5,385 nt of DNA from Gammaproteobacteria bacterium (GTDB lineage: Bacteria; Pseudomonadota; Gammaproteobacteria; Pseudomonadales; Porticoccaceae). Shown here one piece after another: positions 1 through 5,308 of the stretch (position 1 is its first letter; every line of letters starts with the position of its first letter). Under the pieces are notes generated by a model. It saw nothing but the letters and a program-made list of their open reading frames with translations. It had not been told where the DNA came from and searched no databases. A program made the translations under genes and the position numbers. Where the stretch lies: NCBI GenBank assembly GCA_003646355.1, contig QNFO01000109.1, positions 1 to 5,385 on the forward strand, in the 5' to 3' direction.

Positions 1-607
1 ACATGCCTTCTACCGCTGAGGCACAAGACTCAACATTACTGGTAGTGTTATTTGATAATTCAACAACTGTATTTGTCTGCTGCCCAACATCTTCCAGGTT
101 GGCCGACATATCTTGTGTTTTAGCCAGCATGGTTTTACTACTGATCTGGACATGATCAACCGCTGTTTTAACCTCAGATTCAAGGTTGTCAGCGAGTTGA
201 GACATTTCCTCTTTTCGCTCAGTTTCAAGCTCAGCCATGTGTTGTTGGGTCGACTTTAGATTCGCTGCCGCCCTACGATAATCTCCCAATACACCGCGTT
301 CAATATAGCTTCGATAAAACAAACCTTTTGCGGCATGGGCAAGCGTGGCATCCGACTCCCGTACAAAAGAATCAGCCAAGTCGAGCATTTTATTAACGTG
401 CGCCATGGTTGGGGAAAGATTATCAAACTGGTCCCAGTTGATCACGCGGGCACTTAAATCGCCCAATCCCGCTCTAGCGGTCACATCATCAATTTCAGCA
501 AAGGCCGTTTTATAACGCAAAAGTTCTTTACGAAGCTGATCGACTTCATCGGATGAAGCATCTGTCTCTACGGATGCGGCTTTTGACTTTGTAAAAAGCT
601 TAATCAT
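1..607 (-). CDS. Methyl-accepting chemotaxis protein, probably soluble (partial, N-terminal 202 residues)
   Basis: The reading frame begins at ATG 605-607 on the minus strand and stays open to the window edge, so the C-terminal signalling tip is not seen. There is a good ribosome site (GAGG, 5 bases before the ATG) inside the end of the upstream PAS gene, and the ATG overlaps that gene's TGA as ATGA. Residues 40-83 look like a HAMP unit (GDLSARV followed by a conserved asparagine and hydrophobic heptads). Residues 84-124 look like a second HAMP-like unit (GLFYRSYIERGVLGDYRRAA). From about residue 125 the sequence is a charged, Met-, Gln- and Ser-rich helix of the kind that leads into the methylation bundle. 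No hydrophobic membrane segment is present in the visible part, so a cytoplasmic receptor is likely. Expected role: receive the signal from the adjacent PAS protein and control CheA through CheW. MCP-type assignment is firm; the missing C-terminal half prevents a check of the CheA-binding hairpin. Confidence 0.85.
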   Translation of the reverse strand, partial: MIKLFTKSKAASVETDASSDEVDQLRKELLRYKTAFAEIDDVTARAGLGDLSARVINWDQFDNLSPTMAHVNKMLDLADSFVRESDATLAHAAKGLFYRSYIERGVLGDYRRAAANLKSTQQHMAELETERKEEMSQLADNLESEVKTAVDHVQISSKTMLAKTQDMSANLEDVGQQTNTVVELSNNTTSNVESCASAVEGM

Positions 608-1140
608 AGTGACCTCATCGTTGACCAAACAAACTCAGGGTAGGATTGCCCGGCTTCATCCAGAGTCCTCGCCAGTAAGCTAGCACTGGCTTTTATCCCC
701 TCATCAGGGTTTTGGTGTTTAGCCTCCTCGTTGAGCAAGGTTTGGTAGAGTTTTGATATCTCCCCAACCCAATGACTATCAGGGCAGCGTCGATTAGAGT
801 GATAGCCGTTTAGTTTGTGATTTTGGTCATAGCTCGGTGTCACGTGTGCGAGCACCCAGTAATAGCGCCCAGTCTTTGAACGATTTTTTACATAGGCAAA
901 GATTTCTTCTTCCTGCTGCAGGGTATCCCACAGCACTTTAAAAATAACCCGAGGCATATCTGGATGACGAATAAGGCTATGGGGCTTGCCTATTACCTCA
1001 TCCGTTGTTCTTTCAGCCATGCGGCAAAAAACATCGTTCGCGTAAGTTATCCTGCCGCTTAGATCGGTTTTAGAAACAATAACTTCGTCAGTATTGAACG
1101 TTAGCTCTTCATCAATAAGTGTTAGAGAAGAATCTGTCAT
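604..1140 (-). CDS. Stand-alone Aer-type PAS sensor protein (CetB-like)
   Basis: A 178-residue protein with one PAS domain at about residues 12-120. It closely resembles the N-terminal PAS domain of the E. coli aerotaxis receptor Aer: the IRHPDMP motif (58-63 or so) that contributes to FAD binding, VKNRSKTGRYYWV with the conserved Trp, and GYHSNRR at the last strand. A helical tail of about 55 residues follows and takes the place of Aer's membrane and HAMP part. There is no signal peptide or membrane segment. By homology it should bind FAD and report redox or oxygen state. The start chosen is ATG 1138-1140, because AGGGA lies 8 bases upstream; a GTG two codons earlier (1144-1146) is only 2 bases from that site. 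It is translationally coupled to the MCP gene by an ATGA overlap, which suggests that the two proteins form one receptor, as in Campylobacter CetB/CetA. FAD as ligand is inferred; some related domains bind other cofactors. Confidence 0.85.
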   Translation of the reverse strand: MTDSSLTLIDEELTFNTDEVIVSKTDLSGRITYANDVFCRMAERTTDEVIGKPHSLIRHPDMPRVIFKVLWDTLQQEEEIFAYVKNRSKTGRYYWVLAHVTPSYDQNHKLNGYHSNRRCPDSHWVGEISKLYQTLLNEEAKHQNPDEGIKASASLLARTLDEAGQSYPEFVWSTMRSL

Positions 1141-1180
1141 TTGCACATTCCCTGTTTTGGCGTAGTTGTATGTATGCTTT

Positions 1181-1207
1181 TTATCGATCCTTATTATTGA
1201 TTCTTTC
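1181..1207 (-). promoter_or_regulatory. Candidate sigma-28 (FliA) promoter for the PAS–MCP unit
   Basis: On the minus strand the sequence reads GAAAGAAT, 11 bases, ATCGATAA. Compared with the enteric FliA consensus TAAAGTTT-N11-GCCGATAA it matches 5 of 8 and 6 of 8 positions with exactly the right spacing. It lies about 40 bases upstream of the PAS gene start, where a chemotaxis promoter is expected. The match is partial and the area is AT-rich, so a chance hit is possible. Confidence 0.35.
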
Positions 1208-1313
1208 TATAAATTACACATGATCTGGGTCTATTGTTATCTCTCAATTAGAGAGCAGGCTTCCAGAGCGTGAACCAGTCCCTGTTTTTTTCTGACACTC
1301 ATTTAATGCCGGC

Positions 1314-1892
1314 TCAATGCAGTGTTTTACCCTCGGGATTATTCATCAGTTTGATTTCGGCATAAATCAAGGTAACAGCGACGCGAACATATTCAACCAG
1401 CTCAAAAAAATTGGCTTCTTCTTGCTCGTCAATAGAGTTGGTATAGGGGTCTAAATCATCATCGCCTGCACCACTGTCGGCCATTGCGATGGCTGCAAGA
1501 TCGCGCATCGCTTCCGACACCTCCGCAGCCAATGGTGAATCCCCTGACAGACCAGACTGACCCAGGCCGGAGAGATAGTTTTGACACCAGCGACTCAATG
1601 TTTCAATGCGCTCGTGCAGAGAGTCATCATCATCGGGCAGAAGCAACTCGAATACCGCATTACCATCGTCGAGCTGCTCGGCCGTATCGTTATAGAGTTG
1701 AAGTACATCACCCTTGATAGCCGCTATGCTACTCGCGCTGGCATCAAGCAGGTCAGCAGCGACCTCCAGCACTTTTTTGTCGGTAAGATGCTGGCCGCCA
1801 CTAAGCCGGCCACACAACACAGCCTGTAACTCAGCGGGATTTGTGGTCAGCCCAGCAACGGTAAAAGCGCGGCAATAGTGTTCAAAATCCAT
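1314..1892 (-). CDS. ygfB: UPF0149 family protein (YgfB/YecA-like)
   Basis: A 192-residue protein, the same length as E. coli YgfB and aligned with it along its whole length. Recognisable blocks are FELLLPDDDDSLHERIETLSRWCQNYLSGLG in the middle, the acidic stretch followed by FFELVEYVRVAVTLIYAE, and the C-terminal PEGKTLH, which matches the PTLH end of YgfB. The family is all-helical. In Pseudomonas YgfB has been linked to repression of an AlpA-controlled lysis/resistance programme, but a general biochemical role is not settled. The start chosen is ATG 1890-1892 (MDFEHYC); the frame is open for 36 more codons to a TTG, but those residues do not look like the family and lie upstream of the likely transcription start. 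AGGA sits 11 bases before the ATG, which is rather far. The gene is divergent from the zapA operon, a placement common in gammaproteobacteria. No clear terminator follows it. Confidence 0.92.
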   Translation of the reverse strand: MDFEHYCRAFTVAGLTTNPAELQAVLCGRLSGGQHLTDKKVLEVAADLLDASASSIAAIKGDVLQLYNDTAEQLDDGNAVFELLLPDDDDSLHERIETLSRWCQNYLSGLGQSGLSGDSPLAAEVSEAMRDLAAIAMADSGAGDDDLDPYTNSIDEQEEANFFELVEYVRVAVTLIYAEIKLMNNPEGKTLH

Positions 1893-1917
1893 CAGCGAGG
1901 GTTTCCTGAAAATGCGT

Positions 1918-1926
1918 ATTCTAGCA
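1918..1926 (-). promoter_or_regulatory. Extended -10 promoter for the UPF0149 gene
   Basis: The minus strand reads TGC-TAGAAT, an extended -10 element with 5 of 6 matches to TATAAT. No good -35 hexamer is seen, as is usual for this promoter type. The predicted transcription start is near 1911, leaving a leader of roughly 18 bases that still includes the AGGA site. This supports ATG 1892 as the start codon. Confidence 0.5.
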
Positions 1927-2042
1927 TTGCTATCCGCGCAAACGGCTGACTCTTCTCTTACTGTTTTGATGTAGGGATTTGCCCATATGAAGCCGCTCAA
2001 TATGACAGTAAGCGATTAATTCTCGAATCTACATTAAGATTA

Positions 2043-2072
2043 TTGACCCATACGCGTAATCACAACTATAGT
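2043..2072 (+). promoter_or_regulatory. Sigma-70 promoter for the coiled-coil gene and zapA
   Basis: TTGACC at 2043-2048 and TATAGT at 2067-2072 are separated by 18 bases, each 5 of 6 to consensus. The predicted transcription start is near 2079, giving a leader of about 50 bases before the first gene. The -10 element lies within the small palindrome AACTATAGTT (2064-2073). Confidence 0.65.
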
Positions 2073-2129
2073 TAGCTAGGCTTTGCCAATTATTTAATCA
2101 CCAGAATTTAATGACCTGAAAATACCGCT

Positions 2130-2339
2130 ATGAGTAGTGATGTGCTATCCGATCTGGAAAACAAAATAGATCAGCTCGTTGAGCTGAGTGAGCGCCTGCA
2201 AAAAGAAAACACAGGGCTGCGTCAGCGCGAGTCCAGCTTATTGAAAGAAAAAGGCCAGCTGATGGAAAAAACCGAGCAGGCGCGATCGCGGGTAGAAAGC
2301 ATGATTTCCCGCCTTAAAGCTTTAAACCCTGACGCGTAA
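2130..2339 (+). CDS. Small coiled-coil protein, TIGR02449 family (ZapB-like)
   Basis: A 69-residue, highly charged protein with hydrophobic residues at heptad spacing over almost all its length (LENKIDQLVELSERLQKEN then LRQRESSLLKEKGQL). It is predicted to be one continuous helix forming a parallel coiled coil, with no membrane segment or signal peptide. It matches what I know of the TIGR02449 family, which sits directly before zapA in pseudomonads and relatives. Its size and architecture resemble ZapB, the ZapA partner at the division ring of E. coli, but coiled coils look alike and orthology to ZapB is not shown. It ends 20 bases before zapA and shares its promoter, so a joint role with ZapA in Z-ring organisation is a fair inference. 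The ribosome site before ATG 2130 is weak. Confidence 0.85.
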   Translation: MSSDVLSDLENKIDQLVELSERLQKENTGLRQRESSLLKEKGQLMEKTEQARSRVESMISRLKALNPDA

Positions 2340-2359
2340 CCACCGATGAGTAAAAGTAC

Positions 2360-2665
2360 ATGAGTACAAGCGACAACGTGACAATTCTGGTGCTCGACAA
2401 AGAATATCAGGTGCACTGCCCCCCCGACCAACGCGACGCCCTGATGCGCGCCGCTCTTGAGCTCGACCAGCGCATGCGCACCATTCGCCAGGGCGGTAAT
2501 GTTATCGGCCTCGAACGCATCGCCATTATGGCGGCTCTGAATTTATCCTATGACTTGCTCGACGCACAACATCGAGCGTCTGAAGGTGAGGCCAACAATG
2601 AAAACCTTGAGCGCCTCGATAATAAAGTGTTTCAGGCACTGCAGGCCCTTTCCCCCGAAAGCTAA
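2360..2665 (+). CDS. zapA: Cell division protein ZapA
   Basis: A 101-residue protein of normal ZapA length. Residues 5-45 form the small N-terminal domain (VTILVLDKEYQVHCPPDQRDALMRAA, with the usual beta-beta-helix pattern), and ALELDQRMRTIR followed by IGLERIAIMAALNLSYDLL marks the start of the long C-terminal helix that tetramerises as a coiled coil. ZapA binds FtsZ in the cytoplasm and cross-links its filaments at the division site. It lies second in a two-gene unit after the coiled-coil gene and directly before 6S RNA, the standard gammaproteobacterial order. The Shine-Dalgarno before ATG 2360 is poor, and a five-codon reading frame (2346-2363) ends on it with an ATGA overlap. No clear intrinsic terminator follows the stop codon; only a 5-bp hairpin without a T-run is seen at 2674-2686. 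Confidence 0.95.
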   Translation: MSTSDNVTILVLDKEYQVHCPPDQRDALMRAALELDQRMRTIRQGGNVIGLERIAIMAALNLSYDLLDAQHRASEGEANNENLERLDNKVFQALQALSPES

Positions 2666-2713
2666 AAATCCCACTGTTGATAACAGCAACACAATACTAT
2701 TCAACTTAAGGCA

Positions 2714-2741
2714 TTCTTATCTCTCTATGCTGGGCTATAAT
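2714..2741 (+). promoter_or_regulatory. Promoter of 6S RNA
   Basis: A perfect TATAAT lies at 2736-2741, with the first transcribed base expected at 2747 or 2748. That agrees with the 5' end implied by pairing with the 3' end of 6S RNA. The -35 side is weak: TTCTTA at 2714-2719, 16 bases upstream, matches only 3 of 6. Confidence 0.65.
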
Positions 2742-2746
2742 GCAGC

Positions 2747-2916
2747 GACCTGGGGTGTTTGCCAGTCAAGAAGTTCTTGAGCCGATTTTTACACCTAGGG
2801 GGATTACCCGCGCTGCTGGTGTGCATATCCGCTTGACGGAGAGCCTAATGTTGTACGGCGTCCCCCACCTTGAACCGTCGGGTTCAGGGCCACATTGACA
2901 GCGGCATTCCTGGGTC
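2747..2916 (+). ncRNA. ssrS: 6S RNA
   Basis: About 170 nt between zapA and the cyclo-ligase gene, the conserved place for ssrS. The ends pair (GACCTGGGG at 2747-2755 with the complement around 2908-2916, including some G-U pairs) to form the closing stem. Landmarks shared with E. coli 6S RNA are GCCAGTC, then TTGAGCCGAT (2777-2786), then GTGTGCATATCCGC with GGAGAGCCT near the apical end, then CACCTTGAACC. A 9-bp hairpin is seen on the 3' side (2868-2876 with 2881-2889, loop 2877-2880). 6S RNA mimics an open promoter and holds sigma-70 RNA polymerase in stationary phase; it is released when a short pRNA is copied from it. By analogy with U44 of E. coli, pRNA should start opposite position 2786, about nucleotide 40. 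A T-run (2917-2920) follows directly and another is at 2933-2940. End points are estimated to within a few bases. Confidence 0.93.
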
Positions 2917-2971
2917 TTTTTATTTCCACCCTATTTTTTTATCCTAATTGCTATCCATACAGTTCCTGTAC

Positions 2972-2986
2972 GAGGTAGGCAACATC
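2972..2986 (+). promoter_or_regulatory. Ribosome site pointing to an ATC start codon
   Basis: GAGG at 2972-2975 is followed by 8 bases and then the in-frame codon ATC at 2984-2986. There is no ATG in this frame until far inside the protein. The other possible starts, TTG 2948 and CTG 2966, have no Shine-Dalgarno sequence before them. This site therefore decides the start of the cyclo-ligase gene. Confidence 0.5.
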
Positions 2987-3580
2987 TCTAGCAAACAGCC
3001 TATAAACCGCAGCACTCTTCGCCAGCGACGACGCGCGCTCTCCGCTAGACAACAACAGCTCGCCGCCACCGACATCTGCAAACAGCTCAGTCAACTCAAA
3101 CAATTCCAGCACGCCCAGCGCATTGCCTATTATCTGGCCAATGATGGTGAGATATCGCCCCAGCCCGCCATCACCAAAGCAGAAAAACGCGGCCAGCAAA
3201 CGTATCTGCCCGTACTTCACCCGCTGAAATACAACCGCCTGTATTTCATCAGTCACCGCAACCAGCCAACATTACGCCCCAATCGTTTTGGAATTGCCGA
3301 ACCCCAGCTCGGTAAAAACCCAATGGCACCAGTCTGGACATTGGATATTATTTTACTGCCGCTGGTGGCTTTCGATCGTCACGGTAATCGCATGGGCATG
3401 GGCGGCGGCTTTTATGACCGCACTCTCGCCCGGCTGAATAATAGCGCTATGAAGCGACCCTTATTAATCGGCCTCGCCCACCACTGTCAGGAAGTCGAAC
3501 AGCTGCAGGCCCAGAGCTGGGATATCCCCCTCAATATTATCGCGACGGATAAAGAGCTCATTCACATCACCGCGAAATAA
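2984..3580 (+). CDS. fau: 5-formyltetrahydrofolate cyclo-ligase (5,10-methenyltetrahydrofolate synthetase)
   Basis: Uses ATP to convert 5-formyltetrahydrofolate to 5,10-methenyltetrahydrofolate in the cytoplasm, returning a stored folate to the one-carbon pool. Counting from the ATC codon the protein has 198 residues, normal for the family (about 180-200). Visible signatures are the basic N-terminal RSTLRQRRRALS, YLANDGEISPQP (about 50-61), NRFGIAEP (about 100-107), the nucleotide-binding loop RMGMGGGFYDR (about 136-146) and WDIPLNIIATDKELI near the end. The frame is open back to TTG 2948, but residues from there to 2983 do not resemble the family and lack a ribosome site, so ATC 2984 is preferred. 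The gene starts less than 70 bases after 6S RNA, as in E. coli, where ssrS and ygfA are co-transcribed; read-through from 6S RNA is the likely source of mRNA. It is convergent with ilvA. No other anomaly is seen in the coding sequence. Confidence 0.93.
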   Translation: MSSKQPINRSTLRQRRRALSARQQQLAATDICKQLSQLKQFQHAQRIAYYLANDGEISPQPAITKAEKRGQQTYLPVLHPLKYNRLYFISHRNQPTLRPNRFGIAEPQLGKNPMAPVWTLDIILLPLVAFDRHGNRMGMGGGFYDRTLARLNNSAMKRPLLIGLAHHCQEVEQLQAQSWDIPLNIIATDKELIHITAK

Positions 3581-3634
3581 TACAAACAAGGGCGATGCCT
3601 GGGCTGCAGCGTTTCAAGTCAGATCATAAAACAG

Positions 3635-5149
3635 CTACTTGCCGAGGAAGAAGCGATACGCATCGTTCTTTGTTTCTTCCTGATAGGGATAGTCGAGAGC
3701 CCCAAGAAAGTCACCGACATCCCTGCGCTCGTTAACAGGCACCTGTAGACCAACCAGCACCCGGCCGAAAGCAGAGCCGTGGTTGCGGTAGTGAAACATC
3801 GAAATATTCCAGCGCCCACCCAGCTTAACGAGAAAGTTAGACAGCGCCCCCGGTCGCTCCGGGAACTCAAAGCGATACACCACTTCATCGGCAATCCCCG
3901 GCGCCCGCCCGCCGACCATGTAGCGAATATGCAACTTGGCGATCTCGTTATCGGTCATATCAACCACGGCATAATCTTTGGCCAGCAAGTCATCCACCAA
4001 AGCCTGGCGATCGACATCAGAGGTCACTTGAATGCCGACAAAAATATGAGCATCGCCCGCATCGGCATAGCGGTAATTAAATTCACTGACCATGCGCTGG
4101 CTCAGCGCCTGACAGAAACGCTTAAAGCTACCCGGCTTTTCGGGAATGGTCACCGCCAATACCGCCTCACGCTTCTCACCAATTTCGGTGCGCTCAGAAA
4201 TATAGCGCAAGCGATCAAAGTTCATATTGGCGCCGCTGTCGATCGCCAATAAGGTTTCACCACTGCAGCCATTTTGCTGCACATATTTTTTCAGCCCGGC
4301 CAGCCCGAGGGCACCCGCAGGCTCGCAAATAGAACGGGTGTCATCAAAAATATCTTTAATGGCCGCGCATATTTCGTCGGTCGAGACGGTAATCACACCA
4401 TCGATGGTGTCGCGCAGTACGCGAAAAGTTTCTTTACCAATCTGTGCCACGGCAGTGCCATCGGCAAACAGGCCCACTTCTTTCAGTGTCACCCGTCGAC
4501 CTTTTTCCATCGCCGCAGCCAAACAGGCGGCATCTTCGGATTCCACGGCAATGACTTTAATATCGGGCCGTACATATTTCACATAGGCAACGATGCCCGC
4601 ACACAGCCCGCCGCCGCCGACCGGCACAAAAATAGCGTTCAGTGGGCCGGGGTGTTGGCGCAGAATTTCCACCGCTACCGTACCCTGCCCTGCGATCACA
4701 TCCGGGTCGTCAAAGGGGTGAATGTAGACCAGGCCTTTTTCTTCGACCAATTTTTGCGCGTGCTGAGCGGCGCCATCGTAAGTGTCACCCTGCAATACAA
4801 CCTTGGCACCGAGGGCGCGCACGGCATCGATTTTAATTTGCGGCGTGGTGCGGGGCATCACAATAGTCGCCTTCACCCCCAGCTTTTTCGCCGCCATGGC
4901 CATACCCTGAGCGTGATTGCCGGCCGAGGCCGCGATCACCCCCGCAGCACGCTCACTGTCACTAAGCTTACGCATTTTATTGTAGGCACCACGCAGCTTG
5001 AACGAAAACACCGGCTGTAAATCTTCACGCTTTAACAACACCTGATTGTCGATGCGTGCCGACAGAATGGGCGCTGCGTCGATCGGCGTCTCAACGGCCA
5101 GATCGTAGATACGCGCATCGAGGATTCTTTTCACATAGCTTTTTGGCAT
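3635..5149 (-). CDS. ilvA: Threonine ammonia-lyase, biosynthetic (threonine deaminase)
   Basis: Catalyses the PLP-dependent deamination of L-threonine to 2-oxobutanoate, the first committed step of isoleucine synthesis. The protein has 504 residues, close to the 514 of E. coli IlvA, and aligns along its full length. The PLP lysine is K51 in FSFKLRGAY, the substrate loop is ASAGNHAQG (74-82), the phosphate-binding loop is VGGGGLCAG (177-185) and SGANMN (305-310) lies near the cofactor pyridine. Two ACT-like regulatory domains follow, about 328-400 and 422-495, with FNYR, HIRYMVGGR and FHYRNHG conserved, so the enzyme should be inhibited by isoleucine and relieved by valine. This separates it from the shorter catabolic TdcB type, which lacks this tail. 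ATG 5147-5149 is the only reasonable start; the ribosome site before it is weak. The gene is divergent from rpiA, as in pseudomonads. No convincing terminator is seen in the 54 bases between it and the cyclo-ligase gene. Confidence 0.97.
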   Translation of the reverse strand: MPKSYVKRILDARIYDLAVETPIDAAPILSARIDNQVLLKREDLQPVFSFKLRGAYNKMRKLSDSERAAGVIAASAGNHAQGMAMAAKKLGVKATIVMPRTTPQIKIDAVRALGAKVVLQGDTYDGAAQHAQKLVEEKGLVYIHPFDDPDVIAGQGTVAVEILRQHPGPLNAIFVPVGGGGLCAGIVAYVKYVRPDIKVIAVESEDAACLAAAMEKGRRVTLKEVGLFADGTAVAQIGKETFRVLRDTIDGVITVSTDEICAAIKDIFDDTRSICEPAGALGLAGLKKYVQQNGCSGETLLAIDSGANMNFDRLRYISERTEIGEKREAVLAVTIPEKPGSFKRFCQALSQRMVSEFNYRYADAGDAHIFVGIQVTSDVDRQALVDDLLAKDYAVVDMTDNEIAKLHIRYMVGGRAPGIADEVVYRFEFPERPGALSNFLVKLGGRWNISMFHYRNHGSAFGRVLVGLQVPVNERRDVGDFLGALDYPYQEETKNDAYRFFLGK

Positions 5150-5200
5150 GCTAGTACGGGTCCGCTGTTTGTAGGTAGTATCTTGCTCAGGGGCAATCGT

Positions 5201-5240
5201 AATTTCTCGGCAAGGCTAACACCAGCCCTGTTGAGAAATT
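5201..5240 (-). other. Hairpin-forming inverted repeat in the ilvA leader region
   Basis: AATTTCTC (5201-5208) and GAGAAATT (5233-5240) are perfect complements. Inside them a second stem, GGCT (5214-5217) with AGCC (5224-5227), closes a 6-base loop. Read as plus-strand RNA the segment between the stems also pairs except for one A-C mismatch, giving 16 pairs out of 17. On the minus strand, the ilvA sense, two of the pairs become C-A mismatches but the outer 8-bp stem remains. No T-run follows on the minus strand, so it is not a normal terminator. It could be an operator or a 5' leader structure. Confidence 0.5.
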
Positions 5241-5247
5241 CTCCGTC

Positions 5248-5253
5248 ATTGTA
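5248..5253 (-). promoter_or_regulatory. Candidate -10 element for ilvA
   Basis: The minus strand reads TACAAT, 5 of 6 to TATAAT, about 95 bases upstream of the ilvA start. A 17-base spacer leads to TGAGCA, which matches the -35 consensus at only 3 of 6 positions. Transcription would start near 5241, at the edge of the hairpin at 5201-5240. The call is tentative because of the weak -35. Confidence 0.3.
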
Positions 5254-5256
5254 TCG

Positions 5257-5284
5257 CCAACAACTTTCTCTGCTCAGATATAAT
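5257..5284 (+). promoter_or_regulatory. Promoter of rpiA
   Basis: A perfect TATAAT lies at 5279-5284. The best -35 is CCAACA at 5257-5262 with a 16-base spacer, 3 of 6 to consensus. The predicted start is near 5291, giving a short leader of under 20 bases that keeps the GGAG ribosome site at 5299-5302. Confidence 0.55.
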
Positions 5285-5308
5285 ACCGCTCCACTGCCGG
5301 AGCCCGCC

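Noticed and set aside
10..228. A 72-codon minus-strand frame
   Set aside because: It lies in a different frame within the MCP gene, whose own frame is open through the whole segment and gives a recognisable chemotaxis protein.
1..1140. Slightly lower G+C in the chemotaxis genes (roughly 40-53% in sampled lines) than in ilvA (roughly 55-62%), as a sign of transfer
   Set aside because: The difference comes from a few hand-counted lines and lies within normal variation between genes of one chromosome.
1241..1255. Small inverted repeat CTCTC-AATTA-GAGAG upstream of the PAS gene
   Set aside because: Only 5 bp per arm and no T-run on either side; too small to call an operator or terminator.
1150..1288. 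CCCTGTTTT occurring twice (1150 and 1280) around the PAS promoter region
   Set aside because: Two copies of a T-rich 9-mer in 140 bases, without wider similarity around them, are likely to be chance.
1893..2000. N-terminal extension of the UPF0149 protein to a TTG codon
   Set aside because: The 36 extra residues do not resemble the family, the shorter form has exactly the YgfB length, and the extended -10 promoter lies inside the extension.
1957..2012. Inverted repeat CTTACTGT / ACAGTAAG with a 40-base gap in the spacer before the UPF0149 gene
   Set aside because: An 8-bp repeat with so wide a gap is not rare in about 200 bases of sequence, and it does not line up with either promoter.
3581..3634. 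Possible bidirectional terminator between the cyclo-ligase gene and ilvA
   Set aside because: Only a 3-bp GGC-GAT-GCC stem and the palindrome GCTGCAGC are present, with no stable hairpin followed by a T-run in either direction.
4274..5020. A 248-codon open frame on the plus strand inside ilvA
   Set aside because: It is antisense to a full-length, clearly conserved ilvA, its translation resembles no family I know, and long antisense frames are expected opposite GC-rich codons.
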